A stretch of 64,000 bases of DNA from an uncultured Sphingomonadaceae bacterium (GCA_947497315.1 CANMFX010000002.1:62001-126000), one strand, 5' to 3'; positions 9,495-19,748 are shown, numbered from the stretch's first letter. Notes: generated by a model not told the origin, from the letters alone. Numbers and translations are program-made.

Positions 9495-10532
9495 ATGCGT
9501 TTTGGTATCTTCGGTCTCGTCATAGCAATTCTGGGATTGTCGGCATGTAGCGACGGCACGCCCGGCGGTGCTGGCGCTTCTGACGGAAAGATGCTGGTGG
9601 TCTTTTCGTCCCGCCATTATGATTCGGATTATGCGTTGTATGACGCCTTTGAAGAGGCAACCGGTGTGGAAGTACGCACGATTGAAGCGGATGGCGACTT
9701 GCTCGTGGAACGCTTGAAAGCCGATGGCGAACGCAGCCCGGCCGATGTCATTGTAACTGTTGATGCGGGCAGGCTCTGGCGGGCGGAACAGGAACAGCTG
9801 TTTGCTCCGCTTTCATCTGAAAAGCTGGACGCTGCCGTGCCGGCTGGGATGCGCCACCCTGATGGACTTTGGTATGGTCTGGCAAAACGCGCACGCGTGC
9901 TGGTCTATGCTCCGGACCGGGTCGATGAAGCAAAACTGACCGGTTATGAATCGCTCGCGGACCCTGCTTTCAAAGGTAAAGTTTGTGCACGTTCGTCGGG
10001 CAATATATACAATATCTCGCTGCTGGCAGCGCTAATTGACCGCTGGGGTGAAGAAAAAGCGCAGGATTGGGCGAGCAACGTGGCTGGTAACTTTGCGCGC
10101 GATCCACTCGGCGGCGATACCGATCAGATCAAGGCTGTCGCGGCACGCGAATGCGATATTGCATTGGTCAATCACTATTATTTTGCCCGGCTGATGAACG
10201 ATGAAAAAGATAAGAATATTGTTGAAGATTTGGCCGTTTACTGGCCGAATGCTGACGCAGGCGTTCACGTCAACCTGTCTGGCGCAGGTGTTGCAAAAAA
10301 TGCGCCCAATCCAGAGCTGGCCCGTCAGTTCATCGAATTTGCGATGACCGAACAGCCACAACGTTTTTTCGCAGAATTGACCAACGAATATCCAGTGGTT
10401 CCATCTGTTGAATATAAAAATGCTGCGCTGGAAAAGCTCGGTGACTTTAAAGAGGATCCGATAGCATTATCCAAACTGGGTGAAAACCAGGCCGAGGCTC
10501 AGAAGCTCTTCGATCGGGCTGGCTGGCCTTGA
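9495..10532 (+). CDS. fbpA: Ferric iron ABC transporter, substrate-binding lipoprotein
   Basis: Binds ferric iron outside the inner membrane and delivers it to the FbpBC importer. The 345-residue precursor has a lipoprotein signal with lipobox LSAC, so Cys18 would be lipidated. The core VVFSSRHYDSDYALYDAFEEATG and the motif NHYYFARL, with adjacent tyrosines that ligate iron in FbpA/FutA proteins, are present. It heads a three-gene operon with permease and ATPase directly downstream. AAGGAAC precedes the ATG. Manganese or another oxyanion complex is a less likely substrate. Confidence 0.9.
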   Translation: MRFGIFGLVIAILGLSACSDGTPGGAGASDGKMLVVFSSRHYDSDYALYDAFEEATGVEVRTIEADGDLLVERLKADGERSPADVIVTVDAGRLWRAEQEQLFAPLSSEKLDAAVPAGMRHPDGLWYGLAKRARVLVYAPDRVDEAKLTGYESLADPAFKGKVCARSSGNIYNISLLAALIDRWGEEKAQDWASNVAGNFARDPLGGDTDQIKAVAARECDIALVNHYYFARLMNDEKDKNIVEDLAVYWPNADAGVHVNLSGAGVAKNAPNPELARQFIEFAMTEQPQRFFAELTNEYPVVPSVEYKNAALEKLGDFKEDPIALSKLGENQAEAQKLFDRAGWP

Positions 10533-10550
10533 TCTTAGCTCACGGATGAT

Positions 10551-12161
10551 ATGGGGCAATATATAGACAGAATTTGGCGTGGGATTAGCCCTACGCCAAT
10601 AGGGGTATTCGCTGCCCTTATATGTACGCTTCCCGTCATCGCCCTTATTCCTTTGGGATTGTCTGGCGGTGGCACGCATATGGCACATCTGTTTGATACA
10701 CAGCTTTCTACATATGTCCGCAACTCGGCCGCTCTTCTGATCATTACTGTTTCAGGCACCCTGCTGTTGGGAGTGCCGACAGCTTGGCTGACGTCGCGGT
10801 ACAGTTTCCCAGGCAGGCGATTATTTGTCGTTGCGCTGCCCCTTTCATTGGCAATGCCAAGTTATGTTTCCGGCTATGCCTGGATGTCGATGACCGCTGT
10901 TGGTGGACCGGTTCATGATGCGACGGCTGGCTTTATACCCACTATCAGCGGGCTTTTCGGGGCCGGTTTTGTGTTCTCAATATCTTTCTATCCCTATGTT
11001 TATCTGCTCGCGCGGCAAGCTTTTGAGAATAGCGGTACCCACAGTTTTGAGGCTGCGCGGACATTGGGGGCCAGCCCGTCGAAAGCCTTTTTCAAGGTCT
11101 CGTTGCCGCTCGCCCGCCCCGCGATCATGGCTGGAACCGCATTGGTGGCGATGGAAACCCTTGCTGACTATGGCACGGTCGATTTCCTAGGTACTCCAAC
11201 TTTTACAGTCGGTATTTTACGCTCGTGGATTTCTTTTGGCGATCCACAGGCTGCGGCCCGTCTGGCTCTGATTCTGCTGCTAGTGACACTAGTGATTTTC
11301 GGCGGCGAACGATTGGCCCGACGCGGTACCCGCGTGGCAGAGGCCGGCGGCCGCAACAAACCGCAGCACCGCGTCCAACTGTCGCCACGTGCCGCGGTGA
11401 TTGCAGTCTTGTCTTGCACGGTGCCGGTATTTTTCGGCCTGATAGCGCCTGGCCTGCATCTCTTGTCGCTAGCGCTGGAGACTCAACCCATCCGTTCGCC
11501 TGCTGCTGCCTTTTGGGGCACTATAATGGTGGCATCTTCATCTGCAGCCATTGCCGCTATGCTTGGCTTAGGGGCGGCTTATGCGGCACGTACCGGCGGC
11601 TGGTTTGCAAATGCTTCGGTTCGTGCGGCCCACACAGGCTATGCTGTTCCAGGCGCGGTTGCAGCGCTTGGTGTCATCGCACTACTTGCTGCGTCACAGA
11701 ATTTGCTCGATACGGTTTCGGGATCGACGGCACCGATGATCGCGGGTGGCGGGCTGGTTGCCTTGCTGTTCGCTTATCAGGCACGGTTTGCGGCGGCCGC
11801 TATCGGTCCGTGCGAAAGCGCATTGGTTCGCATCACACCGTCAATGGATCAAGCGGCCCGGTCACTGGGAGCCAGCCCATGGACGGTTATCGGCCGCATT
11901 CATTTTCCGCTGGCCTTCAGCGGTATTGCCACAGCGGCTTTGTTGGTGTTTGTGGAAGTGATGAAAGAACTTCCTGCCACCATGATTTTGCGTCCACTGG
12001 ATTTTGAAACGCTGGCTGTCAGCGCACATCATTATGCTTCGGACGAGCGATTGTCCCAGGCCGCTCTGCCATCGTTGATGCTTGTTGCTATCGGTCTGCC
12101 GATCATGATGACCGTCAGCTGGCTCGTATCGCGCCGCCAAACCGAAAGTGCCCGGACATGA
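10551..12161 (+). CDS. fbpB: Ferric iron ABC transporter, permease
   Basis: Inner-membrane channel of the iron importer. At 536 residues it has the two-module layout of FbpB/FutB permeases, about twelve membrane segments. Each half carries an EAA loop that couples to the ATPase: EAARTLGASPSKAFFKVSLP in the first half and AARSLGASPWTVIGRIHFP in the second. It starts 18 bp after fbpA and its last codon overlaps the fbpC start by 4 bp, so the operon is translationally coupled. Confidence 0.93.
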   Translation: MGQYIDRIWRGISPTPIGVFAALICTLPVIALIPLGLSGGGTHMAHLFDTQLSTYVRNSAALLIITVSGTLLLGVPTAWLTSRYSFPGRRLFVVALPLSLAMPSYVSGYAWMSMTAVGGPVHDATAGFIPTISGLFGAGFVFSISFYPYVYLLARQAFENSGTHSFEAARTLGASPSKAFFKVSLPLARPAIMAGTALVAMETLADYGTVDFLGTPTFTVGILRSWISFGDPQAAARLALILLLVTLVIFGGERLARRGTRVAEAGGRNKPQHRVQLSPRAAVIAVLSCTVPVFFGLIAPGLHLLSLALETQPIRSPAAAFWGTIMVASSSAAIAAMLGLGAAYAARTGGWFANASVRAAHTGYAVPGAVAALGVIALLAASQNLLDTVSGSTAPMIAGGGLVALLFAYQARFAAAAIGPCESALVRITPSMDQAARSLGASPWTVIGRIHFPLAFSGIATAALLVFVEVMKELPATMILRPLDFETLAVSAHHYASDERLSQAALPSLMLVAIGLPIMMTVSWLVSRRQTESART

Positions 12162-13192
12162 CAGATATTGTGATGGCCGGCCAGAGACTGGTGAAATCCC
12201 ACAGGGGGCGACGCGTACTCGACAATGTCGATATAGAATTGAAGCAAGGATGTATTACCGCAATTCTTGGCCCGTCAGGAGCCGGCAAATCGACTTTGTT
12301 GCGGGTAATGGCGGGCCTTGAGGATGTTGATTCAGGACAAGTTGCAGGATCTGGAAGACGTCTGACTGACGGCCACGTGATTGTTCCGCCGGAAAAACGC
12401 AGCGTTGGCCTAGTATTCCAGGACTTTTCGCTTTTTCCACATCTTACGGCCTTGGATAACGTCATGTTCGGTTTGCGGTCGGGCTCCGCTTCTTCGCGCC
12501 GGGAAACTGCTATGGCCCGACTTGCGGCGGTGCAAATGGATGACAAGGCAGGGGCCTATCCACACACGTTATCTGGCGGAGAACAACAACGTGTTGCTCT
12601 TGCTCGCGCTTTGGCACCGGAGCCGGAAATTGTCCTGCTGGACGAGGCTTTTTCAGGGCTTGATGCGCGTTTACGGTCGGAACTGCGCGATATGGCGGTG
12701 CACGAACTGAAGAAATCCGGCGCCGCTGTCCTGGTCGTCACGCATGACGCGGAAGAAGCGCTCTTCATGGCCGATGAACTGGTTCTCATGGTTGATGGCG
12801 TGATTGTTCAGTCCGGGACACCTTCGGACGTGTATCTGCGGCCTGTTTCATTATCTGCGGCTCGTTTGCTCGGAGATGTCAATATCTGGACCGGCCCTGT
12901 TTCTGATGGCGTTCTGCACAGTCCTTTTGGAACGGTGAATGCCGATCATTTCGGCAATGCCGTCGAAGCCACGTTGTTAGTGCGGCCAGAGGGCGTGATC
13001 CTGGATAGCAAGGCTTCTGACGGCCGATTTGCCGTGATGGAAGCCCATTCCCTTGGCGCCACGACTGCAATTGGGGTTCAGGCTCCTTCCGGAGAGACCT
13101 GGCAGGCAAGAGTGCCCACTGCATCAGGAGTAAGCGCCGGAGACATGGTTGGCGTCGGCTTGGATCCATCTCTTACAAGCATAGTACCATAG
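12158..13192 (+). CDS. fbpC: Ferric iron ABC transporter, ATPase
   Basis: ATPase that drives FbpB. The Walker A motif GPSGAGKST is at residues 38-46, the signature LSGGEQQR is followed by Walker B IVLLDEAF, and the H-loop is VTHDAEEA. The C-terminal part (after about residue 240) looks like the TOBE regulatory domain of FbpC/PotA-type ATPases (ATLLVRPEGVIL). The ATG overlaps the fbpB stop by 4 bp. The gene converges with putP, 33 bp away. Confidence 0.94.
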   Translation: MTDIVMAGQRLVKSHRGRRVLDNVDIELKQGCITAILGPSGAGKSTLLRVMAGLEDVDSGQVAGSGRRLTDGHVIVPPEKRSVGLVFQDFSLFPHLTALDNVMFGLRSGSASSRRETAMARLAAVQMDDKAGAYPHTLSGGEQQRVALARALAPEPEIVLLDEAFSGLDARLRSELRDMAVHELKKSGAAVLVVTHDAEEALFMADELVLMVDGVIVQSGTPSDVYLRPVSLSAARLLGDVNIWTGPVSDGVLHSPFGTVNADHFGNAVEATLLVRPEGVILDSKASDGRFAVMEAHSLGATTAIGVQAPSGETWQARVPTASGVSAGDMVGVGLDPSLTSIVP

Positions 13193-13225
13193 CGGCGGTG
13201 CGGAGCTGATTTCAGGGACAAATAA

Positions 13226-14722
13226 TCACTTCTGTGATTTCATTGCGCCGGCCATTTTAAGAAACAGATTGCCGACTGCCGGATTTTGTTTCCGTCCCAT
13301 CAGGCTGACAATCACCGAGGCAAGCATTCCCAGAATGAATCCGGGGACAATTTCGTAAATCCAGCTAGACAGGGAACCACCAGCAATGGTCAAAGGGGCG
13401 TATAGCCAGAACAACACGGTGGCTGCACCGACCACCATTCCAGCAAGCGCACCATCGCGTGTTAGTCCATTCCAGTATAAACTCAATAATATGATCGGAC
13501 CAAACGCTGCTCCAAATCCGGCCCAGGCATTACTGACCAGGGAAAGCACATTGCTGTCACGGTCAAAGGCCAGTCCGATCGCCACTAGCGATACAGCCAG
13601 AACCGAAAGTCGGCCGATAAGTACCAGCTCTTTTTGGGATGCGGATTTGCGGACGAATATCTTGTAGAAATCTTCGGTCAACGAGCTTGAGGAGACCAGC
13701 AATTGTGAAGAGATCGTGCTCATGATTGCCGCCAGGATGGCAGCTAAAAGGAAGCCGGAGACAAGCGGGTGGAAAAGAACTTGCGAGAGCAGAATGAAAA
13801 TTGTTTCCGGATCATCAAGAGCCAGACCTTCAGACGTGACATAGGCCAGCCCAAAAAGGCCGACAAGGACCGCGCCGATGACGGTAACAACCATCCAGGT
13901 CATGCCTATCCGTCTGGCCACGCCAATGTCTTTGAGGGATCGGATCGCCATGAAGCGAACAATGATGTGAGGCTGCCCGAAATATCCTAAGCCCCAAGCC
14001 AGACTTGATATGATACCCAATATGGTAGCACCCTCGAACCAGGTCAAAGCGTCTGTGTTGACGGAATTTATCGCTACCTCAGTCGGACTCCAGCCTCCCA
14101 ATACCTGCAGGGTGACAACCGGGACTATGACCAGTGCCAAAAACATGATGCAACCTTGCACAAAATCGGTCAGGCTAACGGCCAGAAATCCGCCGAAAAG
14201 CGTATAGGCGATGACCACGCCAGCGGTAATGAAAAGTCCCAGCTCGTAGTCAAAGCCAAATGAAGCCTCGAACAGCTTGCCACCCGCGACAATCCCGGCT
14301 GACGTATATAGCGTAAAAAATACAACTATGACCAAGGAGGAGATGATACGCAGCGCACGGGACTTGTCCTGAAATCGCTTTTCAAAATAGTCCGGTATGG
14401 TGATCGCGTCATCAGCCATTTCGGTAAACACCCGCAACCGCGGTGCGACCAGCAGGTAGTTTAGATACGCACCGATGATCAGGCCTACGGCGATCCATGC
14501 AGCACTGAGCCCTGACAGATAGATAGCTCCGGGCAGTCCCATCAACATCCAGCCGCTCATATCCGATGCACCCGCCGAAAGCGCACCGACGGCCGGATGC
14601 AAATTTCGCCCTCCAAGCATATATTCGGAAACGTTGCTGGTCGACTTGCGCCAGGCATAAAGCCCTATGGCCATCATCAGCAAGAAATAGGCTGCAAGCG
14701 AAATCATCTCTCCGAAATTCAT
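13226..14722 (-). CDS. putP: Sodium/proline symporter
   Basis: Sodium-coupled proline importer of the SSS family in the inner membrane. About 498 residues from ATG 14722, chosen because GGCGGGG lies 6 bp upstream; another ATG at 14728 and a TTG at 14758 are in frame. Family marks include SEYMLGGRNL near the N-terminus, GALSAGASDMSGWMLMGLPG, and WGLGYFGQPHIIVRFMAIRS. About twelve to thirteen membrane helices are present. It lies 124 bp downstream of putA in the same direction, so uptake and breakdown of proline are probably co-regulated. Confidence 0.95.
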   Translation of the reverse strand: MNFGEMISLAAYFLLMMAIGLYAWRKSTSNVSEYMLGGRNLHPAVGALSAGASDMSGWMLMGLPGAIYLSGLSAAWIAVGLIIGAYLNYLLVAPRLRVFTEMADDAITIPDYFEKRFQDKSRALRIISSLVIVVFFTLYTSAGIVAGGKLFEASFGFDYELGLFITAGVVIAYTLFGGFLAVSLTDFVQGCIMFLALVIVPVVTLQVLGGWSPTEVAINSVNTDALTWFEGATILGIISSLAWGLGYFGQPHIIVRFMAIRSLKDIGVARRIGMTWMVVTVIGAVLVGLFGLAYVTSEGLALDDPETIFILLSQVLFHPLVSGFLLAAILAAIMSTISSQLLVSSSSLTEDFYKIFVRKSASQKELVLIGRLSVLAVSLVAIGLAFDRDSNVLSLVSNAWAGFGAAFGPIILLSLYWNGLTRDGALAGMVVGAATVLFWLYAPLTIAGGSLSSWIYEIVPGFILGMLASVIVSLMGRKQNPAVGNLFLKMAGAMKSQK

Positions 14723-14846
14723 CTGCATCCCCGCCTGTTCTGTGATCCCAGAAATCAACTACGCGTTTGCCCGTCTCTATGCACGAAATATCTGCCAGAT
14801 ATCTGAAGGGGTTCCGGCACAACAACTATCGATCGAAGAAGACTGG

Positions 14847-17800
14847 CTACGCAAGCAGCGACACATTCCCGCCTGCAGCCGTTGTATCAATACAGACGTG
14901 CCGCTCGACGAGACAGTGGTTGGCAAAATCCTTTTCGGTGATGAGCGGAATCAAGGGACCGTCGCGGCTGGCCAGCGCCTTGCGGATATCCCGAATATCT
15001 TCCGCTTCACTCCAGCATACGACTGCATCTACTCCGGATAGCTGGGCAAGATGTTCGCGGCTCAAAAATCCGTCCAGCGCATTTTCTCCTGCCGCTTCGG
15101 GAGTAACAATCAACGCTTCACACCCTTGCTCACGCGCCGTTTTTGCCTGTGTCTGCGCATCCGCTGATGACGGACCCAGACACAATATCGTTCCGCGAGC
15201 ATAAGTGAACAATTCATTGGACTCCCCGGTGGGTCCGGGCATCACTTCATGGTCACGCGGTCGGGGATCGACAGATGGCAGGTTGTTGATGGCCGTCTGA
15301 ACCGTTTCCAGCGCCAGAGTTTTCCCTGTAACGATTGAGTTTCTCGGACTGTTGCTTTTGAAAAAGCGCGGCAAATAATGTGGTCCTCCGGCCTTTGGCC
15401 CCGTCCCTGACAGACCTTCTCCACCAAACGGTTGGGAACCGACGACCGCGCCCACCTGATTGCGATTCACATAAATATTGCCAACCTTCATCGCTGAACT
15501 CAGTTTGTCGATCCGCCGTTCGATCCGGGTCTGAAGGCCGAAGGTCAATCCGTAACCGCGATTATTGATATCACTGACAACGTTTTCCAGGTCCTCGTTT
15601 TCAAATGTCGCAACATGCAAAACCGGGCCAAATATCTCTTCGTCAAGATCATCGACGCCATTTATCCTGATCACTGCCGGTCCCACAAAATAACCACCTT
15701 CAGGACAGCCCAATTGCTTCATCAGTCTGCCCTCCTCTTTTGCGCGCTTTACATGAGCTGTGATTTTCTTGCGAGCCGCGTCGTCAATTACGGGCCCGAT
15801 ATCCGTGGACAGCCACCACGGATTTTCCAGTTCCAGTGCATCCATTGCACCGTTCAGCATTTTCAGAAACGGCGTGGCAATATCCTTGTGCAGATATAAA
15901 ACCCGCAAGGCCGAGCACCGTTGCCCGGCTGACTGAAATGCTGATGTGATGATGTCGCGTACCGATTGTTCCGGTAACGCCGTGGAATCCACAATCATGC
16001 AATTGAGGCCGCCGGTCTCTGCGATCAAAAGAGCATCAGCTTCCCCATTTTGAGAGAGATTCCGGTTGATGGTCTGCGCCGTTGCGGTTGAGCCGGTAAA
16101 GCATACGCCCTGAATGCGTTTGTCACCGCTAATGGCCTCGCCCACTATTGCCCCCGCACCCGGCAGCAATTGCAGGGACGCAAGGGGCACCCCCGCTTCA
16201 TGCAGCAGATTGGTGGCCAGAGCGGCAATCAAAGGTGTCTGATCTGCCGGTTTTGCTAGTACGGCGTTGCCAGCCGCCAGCGCCGCGGCAATCTGTCCCG
16301 TGAAAATGGCCAGCGGGAAGTTCCAGGGCGAAATACAACTGATAATTCCGCGCGGTTCTTTTTCCGGCGCCTGTTCGACCTCCTTGGCATAGTAGCGCAG
16401 AAAATCGACCGCTTCGCGCAACTCGGCAATCGTATCAAACTGTGTTTTGCCAGCCTCCCTTGCCAACAACGCGAAAATCTCACCATGATGCTGCTCAAAA
16501 AGATCAGCTGCCCTTCGCAAGACGGCAGCGCGTTCATTGACCGGTGCATCCCAGATATGCGCATCTTCTATTGCGTTGGTGGCTTGTGACACATCCGCTT
16601 CGATTACTTCTCCTACCTGGTTTTCGCGCAAGGCGGGATTGAATATCTTGCGTGTTGTATCGCTGGTGACAGGTCGGACGGTGATTGGCGCGGCCCGCCA
16701 GAGTTTTTCAGCAAATGGAGCGCGCTCAGACACATATTCGTTCATGTCCATACGATTGGCCAGATCCCAGCCGCGGGAATTGACGCGATCTGGTTGATAT
16801 AAGTCCGAAGGTTTGACGATCTTTGACAGATTTTGCTGCTGATCGGTTGCCAGAGTCTCGAAAGGATCGGTGGCAATCATTTCAGCGGGGACGGCGTGAT
16901 TGGCCAGTTGATTTACAAAGGATGAGTTTGCACCGTTTTCCAACAAGCGCCGAACCAGATAAGCTAGCAATTCGCGGTGCTTGCCTACCGGAGCATAAAT
17001 CCGTGATCGGACTTTTTCGTTGCGTAGCAATGCAGCGTGCAATGTTTCACCCATGCCATGCAGCCGTTGAAACTCATAGTCTTTGCTGTTGCCGGCCATC
17101 TCAAGAATGGCCGCGACGCTGTGCGCGTTATGCGTGGCAAACTGCGGGTAAATGCGATCTGTCATTTTCAAAAGCTGCGCCGCGCAGCAGATATAGCTTA
17201 TATCCGTTGCTGACTTGGTGGTGAATACAGGAAAATCGGGGACGCCGTCCATTTGCGCGCGCTTAATCTCGCTGTCCCAATAGGCCCCTTTGACCAACCG
17301 AACCATGATCTTCCTGTCGAGCTGCGTTGCAAGTGTGTAAAGCCAATCAAGAACAAAGCTGGCCCGCTTGCCAAACGCCTGCACCACAACGCCAAAGCCG
17401 TCCCACCCTGCGAGACGTGGATCGCTTAGCACCAATTCAATCATATCTATGGACAGGCCAAGCCGGTAAGCCTCTTCGGCATCAATATTTAAACCAATAT
17501 TCGCGTCGCGTGCTGTACGTGCGAGCTCGCCTACCCGTTCCGCAAGAGCGGGAACCGCTTTTGCCTGCTGACTCATCTCATAGCGTGGGTAAAGGGCGGA
17601 TAACTTGATCGAAAGGCCGGGGTTTTGACGCAGATCGTCGGAATGCGAGACGCGTGCTATTTCGGTTATCGCGTCAGAATAAGCCTTGAAATAACGATCC
17701 GCATCATCCTGTGTGATCGCCGCCTCACCGAGCATATCATAGGAATAAGTTGCCCCCTTGGCCTTCCATTTTTCAGCACGCTTCAATGCCAGTGTCATGT

Positions 17801-18326
17801 CTTCGCCGAGTACAAATTGATTGCCGAGCTCTTTCATGGCCTGGCGGACGGCAACCCGGATCACAGGCTCGCCCAACCGCTTAATTGCGCCCCTCAGAGC
17901 CTCAAGCGGTCCTCGGCTTTCCGGTTCCTGTATTACACTACGAGTCATCGTCAGTGCGTAAGTCGATGCATTGACCAGCGCGCTGTCTGACTGACCGATA
18001 TGGTCTCGCCAGTTCGAGGGTCCGATCTTGTCCTCAATCAGGTCATCAATCGTCTCGTTATCTGGAACGCGCAACAGGGCTTCCGCTAATGTCATTAGCG
18101 CGAGACCTTCGTCAGAGGAAAGGCCATATTCGCCCAAAAAGCTCTCAGTCAGTGTCGGTCCTGACGCGCGTCTGACCTCCTGAACGACTTGTATAGCGCG
18201 TTCCCGAATACGGATGCGCGTGTTTTCATCAGGACCGAATGTTGATGTGAGATATTCCAGAATTTCCGCTTCGTCAGCGCGATGATAGGCACGAATTTTT
18301 TCACGGTGATCAAGCAGAATATTCAT
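14847..18326 (-). CDS. putA: Bifunctional proline dehydrogenase / glutamate-semialdehyde dehydrogenase
   Basis: Oxidises proline to glutamate in two steps with channelled intermediate: an FAD proline dehydrogenase followed by an NAD-dependent aldehyde dehydrogenase. It has 1,159 residues. The dehydrogenase barrel carries MVRLVKGAYWDSEIKRAQ. The aldehyde dehydrogenase half has ISPWNFPLAIFTGQIAAALA, the general-base region ETGGLNCMIVDS and the catalytic cysteine in SAGQRCSALR. The C-terminal tail ends IDTTAAGGNVSLLA, typical of longer PutA forms. There is no N-terminal ribbon-helix-helix, so unlike E. coli PutA it should not repress its own operon. That fits with the separate regulator encoded divergently at 18703. 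Confidence 0.97.
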   Translation of the reverse strand: MNILLDHREKIRAYHRADEAEILEYLTSTFGPDENTRIRIRERAIQVVQEVRRASGPTLTESFLGEYGLSSDEGLALMTLAEALLRVPDNETIDDLIEDKIGPSNWRDHIGQSDSALVNASTYALTMTRSVIQEPESRGPLEALRGAIKRLGEPVIRVAVRQAMKELGNQFVLGEDMTLALKRAEKWKAKGATYSYDMLGEAAITQDDADRYFKAYSDAITEIARVSHSDDLRQNPGLSIKLSALYPRYEMSQQAKAVPALAERVGELARTARDANIGLNIDAEEAYRLGLSIDMIELVLSDPRLAGWDGFGVVVQAFGKRASFVLDWLYTLATQLDRKIMVRLVKGAYWDSEIKRAQMDGVPDFPVFTTKSATDISYICCAAQLLKMTDRIYPQFATHNAHSVAAILEMAGNSKDYEFQRLHGMGETLHAALLRNEKVRSRIYAPVGKHRELLAYLVRRLLENGANSSFVNQLANHAVPAEMIATDPFETLATDQQQNLSKIVKPSDLYQPDRVNSRGWDLANRMDMNEYVSERAPFAEKLWRAAPITVRPVTSDTTRKIFNPALRENQVGEVIEADVSQATNAIEDAHIWDAPVNERAAVLRRAADLFEQHHGEIFALLAREAGKTQFDTIAELREAVDFLRYYAKEVEQAPEKEPRGIISCISPWNFPLAIFTGQIAAALAAGNAVLAKPADQTPLIAALATNLLHEAGVPLASLQLLPGAGAIVGEAISGDKRIQGVCFTGSTATAQTINRNLSQNGEADALLIAETGGLNCMIVDSTALPEQSVRDIITSAFQSAGQRCSALRVLYLHKDIATPFLKMLNGAMDALELENPWWLSTDIGPVIDDAARKKITAHVKRAKEEGRLMKQLGCPEGGYFVGPAVIRINGVDDLDEEIFGPVLHVATFENEDLENVVSDINNRGYGLTFGLQTRIERRIDKLSSAMKVGNIYVNRNQVGAVVGSQPFGGEGLSGTGPKAGGPHYLPRFFKSNSPRNSIVTGKTLALETVQTAINNLPSVDPRPRDHEVMPGPTGESNELFTYARGTILCLGPSSADAQTQAKTAREQGCEALIVTPEAAGENALDGFLSREHLAQLSGVDAVVCWSEAEDIRDIRKALASRDGPLIPLITEKDFANHCLVERHVCIDTTAAGGNVSLLA

Positions 18327-18702
18327 GGTTTATCAGTGTCCTCGGAAACTAATGGATGAACTCTCGGGGCTGTGCATTCGAATGTAGAAATGGTGAAGGT
18401 TTTTGCCTGATATTCTGATTCGATAATATCGCTTCGCCTTCAATTTTACGGGTATCGCAATTTTGGCTTTGAACACAAGCTTTGTGAAATCATGCTGTCA
18501 ATTTGAAGCGAGGCAAGCGTTGCATAAACCGTAACCCATCCCTTGTGTGATACCTTAGCGGCGCTAATACCCTACGATTGTGACCGCCCAGCGATTTTGG
18601 TTCCGGAAAGCAGATATTTGCGAAATCTTACTATTATCTTCCCCAAGTCATTTAATGTCAGCCCTATTATTTAGTAAAATCAGCGCCTATATTCCCGGAC
18701 TC
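18327..18702. promoter_or_regulatory. Divergent putA/regulator control region
   Basis: This 376-bp gap separates divergent putA and the double HxlR gene. It contains TTAGCG-G-CGCTAA at 18555-18567, flanked on both sides by TACC, a good-looking operator candidate. No other gene is seen. Earlier in-frame starts for the regulator (GTG 18580, ATG 18655) would place this repeat just upstream of, or at, its start. Confidence 0.4.
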
Positions 18703-19644
18703 ATGAGCCTCTCCGTCAAGCAAATTGAATCTCCAATGATCAAGACATGCTCCATCTGGCGGTCTTTGGAAATTCTTGGTGATACGCCGATATTGCTCAT
18801 TCTGGAATCAATGTGGTTGGGTTCAACCCGGTTCACGGAGCTTAAGGATCGCACGGGTTTGCAAAAAGCTTTGCTTTCAAATCGTTTGCATCGACTCATC
18901 AAAAACGGCCTGCTTCGTAAAGGACAGTCCGCCGGCGGTTCCAAGCATCTGGAATATCGATTGACCGAGAAAGGGGTCGACCTGTTTCCGACTGTCCTGA
19001 CGCTTTATGTGTGGGAGCGAAAATGGGGGTCAGCTGATAGTCGGCGCAATCTGGAGCTTCAGCATGAAGCCTGCGGGTCGCGGTTAAAACCGGTTCCGGT
19101 TTGTAAGTCATGCGGCAAAGCTTTTAGTTTGTATGAAGTTTCTTTCGTCGAAGGCCCGGGCGTCGGGGTGATGCCCGCATCTTATAGCCGCAGACGCAAT
19201 CAAGTGACCTTTCAGTCGGATCAACCCTCCCTGTTGAGAGGTTCGGTGGAAATTTTGGGAGATCGCTGGTCTGCCCTGATCATGCGAGCAATCTTTACCG
19301 CGTTACGGCGTTTTGACGAGATCGAGGCTGATACCGGCGCTTCGCCAGCTGTGGTTGCCGATCGTCTGAAAAATCTTGTCGCAATCGGTGTCCTGAAAGC
19401 GAGGCCCTATAATCATCACCCTTTAAGGAATGAGTATTTCCTGACGACCAAGGGGTTGGAATATTATTCCGTGATCATGATGCTGATGCTTTGGGGAGAC
19501 AAATATTACGGTGCCGCAGATGGGCCGCCGGTTATCCTGACTCACACCAGCTGTGGAGCCCATTTGATTCCGGAAATTTCGTGTGGCAGCTGTTACAAGA
19601 CCGTCGCGCCGCAAGATGTCGCCATTGTCGGCCTGAACGACTGA
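18703..19644 (+). CDS. Tandem double HxlR-type winged-helix transcription regulator
   Basis: DNA-binding protein with two HxlR domains in one chain. The first (from about residue 15) contains CSIWRSLEILGDTPILLILE and LSNRLHRLIKNGLL; the second contains SVEILGDRWSALIMRAIF and VVADRLKNLVAIGVL. Each is followed by the same metal-site-like pattern H-x2-C-x9-C-x2-C (HEACG...CKSCG and HTSCG...CGSCY). From ATG 18703 it has 313 residues; earlier starts in frame are possible and none has a strong ribosome site. Its position divergent from putA suggests it controls proline catabolism, which is inferred. The tandem arrangement suggests a single chain acting as a pseudo-dimer. Confidence 0.85.
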   Translation: MSLSVKQIESPMIKTCSIWRSLEILGDTPILLILESMWLGSTRFTELKDRTGLQKALLSNRLHRLIKNGLLRKGQSAGGSKHLEYRLTEKGVDLFPTVLTLYVWERKWGSADSRRNLELQHEACGSRLKPVPVCKSCGKAFSLYEVSFVEGPGVGVMPASYSRRRNQVTFQSDQPSLLRGSVEILGDRWSALIMRAIFTALRRFDEIEADTGASPAVVADRLKNLVAIGVLKARPYNHHPLRNEYFLTTKGLEYYSVIMMLMLWGDKYYGAADGPPVILTHTSCGAHLIPEISCGSCYKTVAPQDVAIVGLND

Positions 19645-19675
19645 TGCCGCTCTTCTGAAAATGAATGGATATCGC

Positions 19676-19705
19676 TTGACGATAGCGGCGAGATGCTCTT
19701 TAGAT
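19676..19705 (+). promoter_or_regulatory. Candidate sigma70-type promoter of the oxygenase-thiolase genes
   Basis: TTGACG (19676-19681) is followed after 18 bp by the weak -10-like TTAGAT (19700-19705), 44 bp before the TTG start of the oxygenase gene. The -35 is good and the -10 is poor. Confidence 0.35.
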
Positions 19706-19748
19706 TAGTAACTTTAATAACCATACCAAAATATGGAGTCCCCATCTA

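Noticed and set aside
11225-12007. 260-codon frame inside fbpB
   Set aside because: Alternate frame of the permease gene, with cysteine- and glycine-rich unnatural composition.
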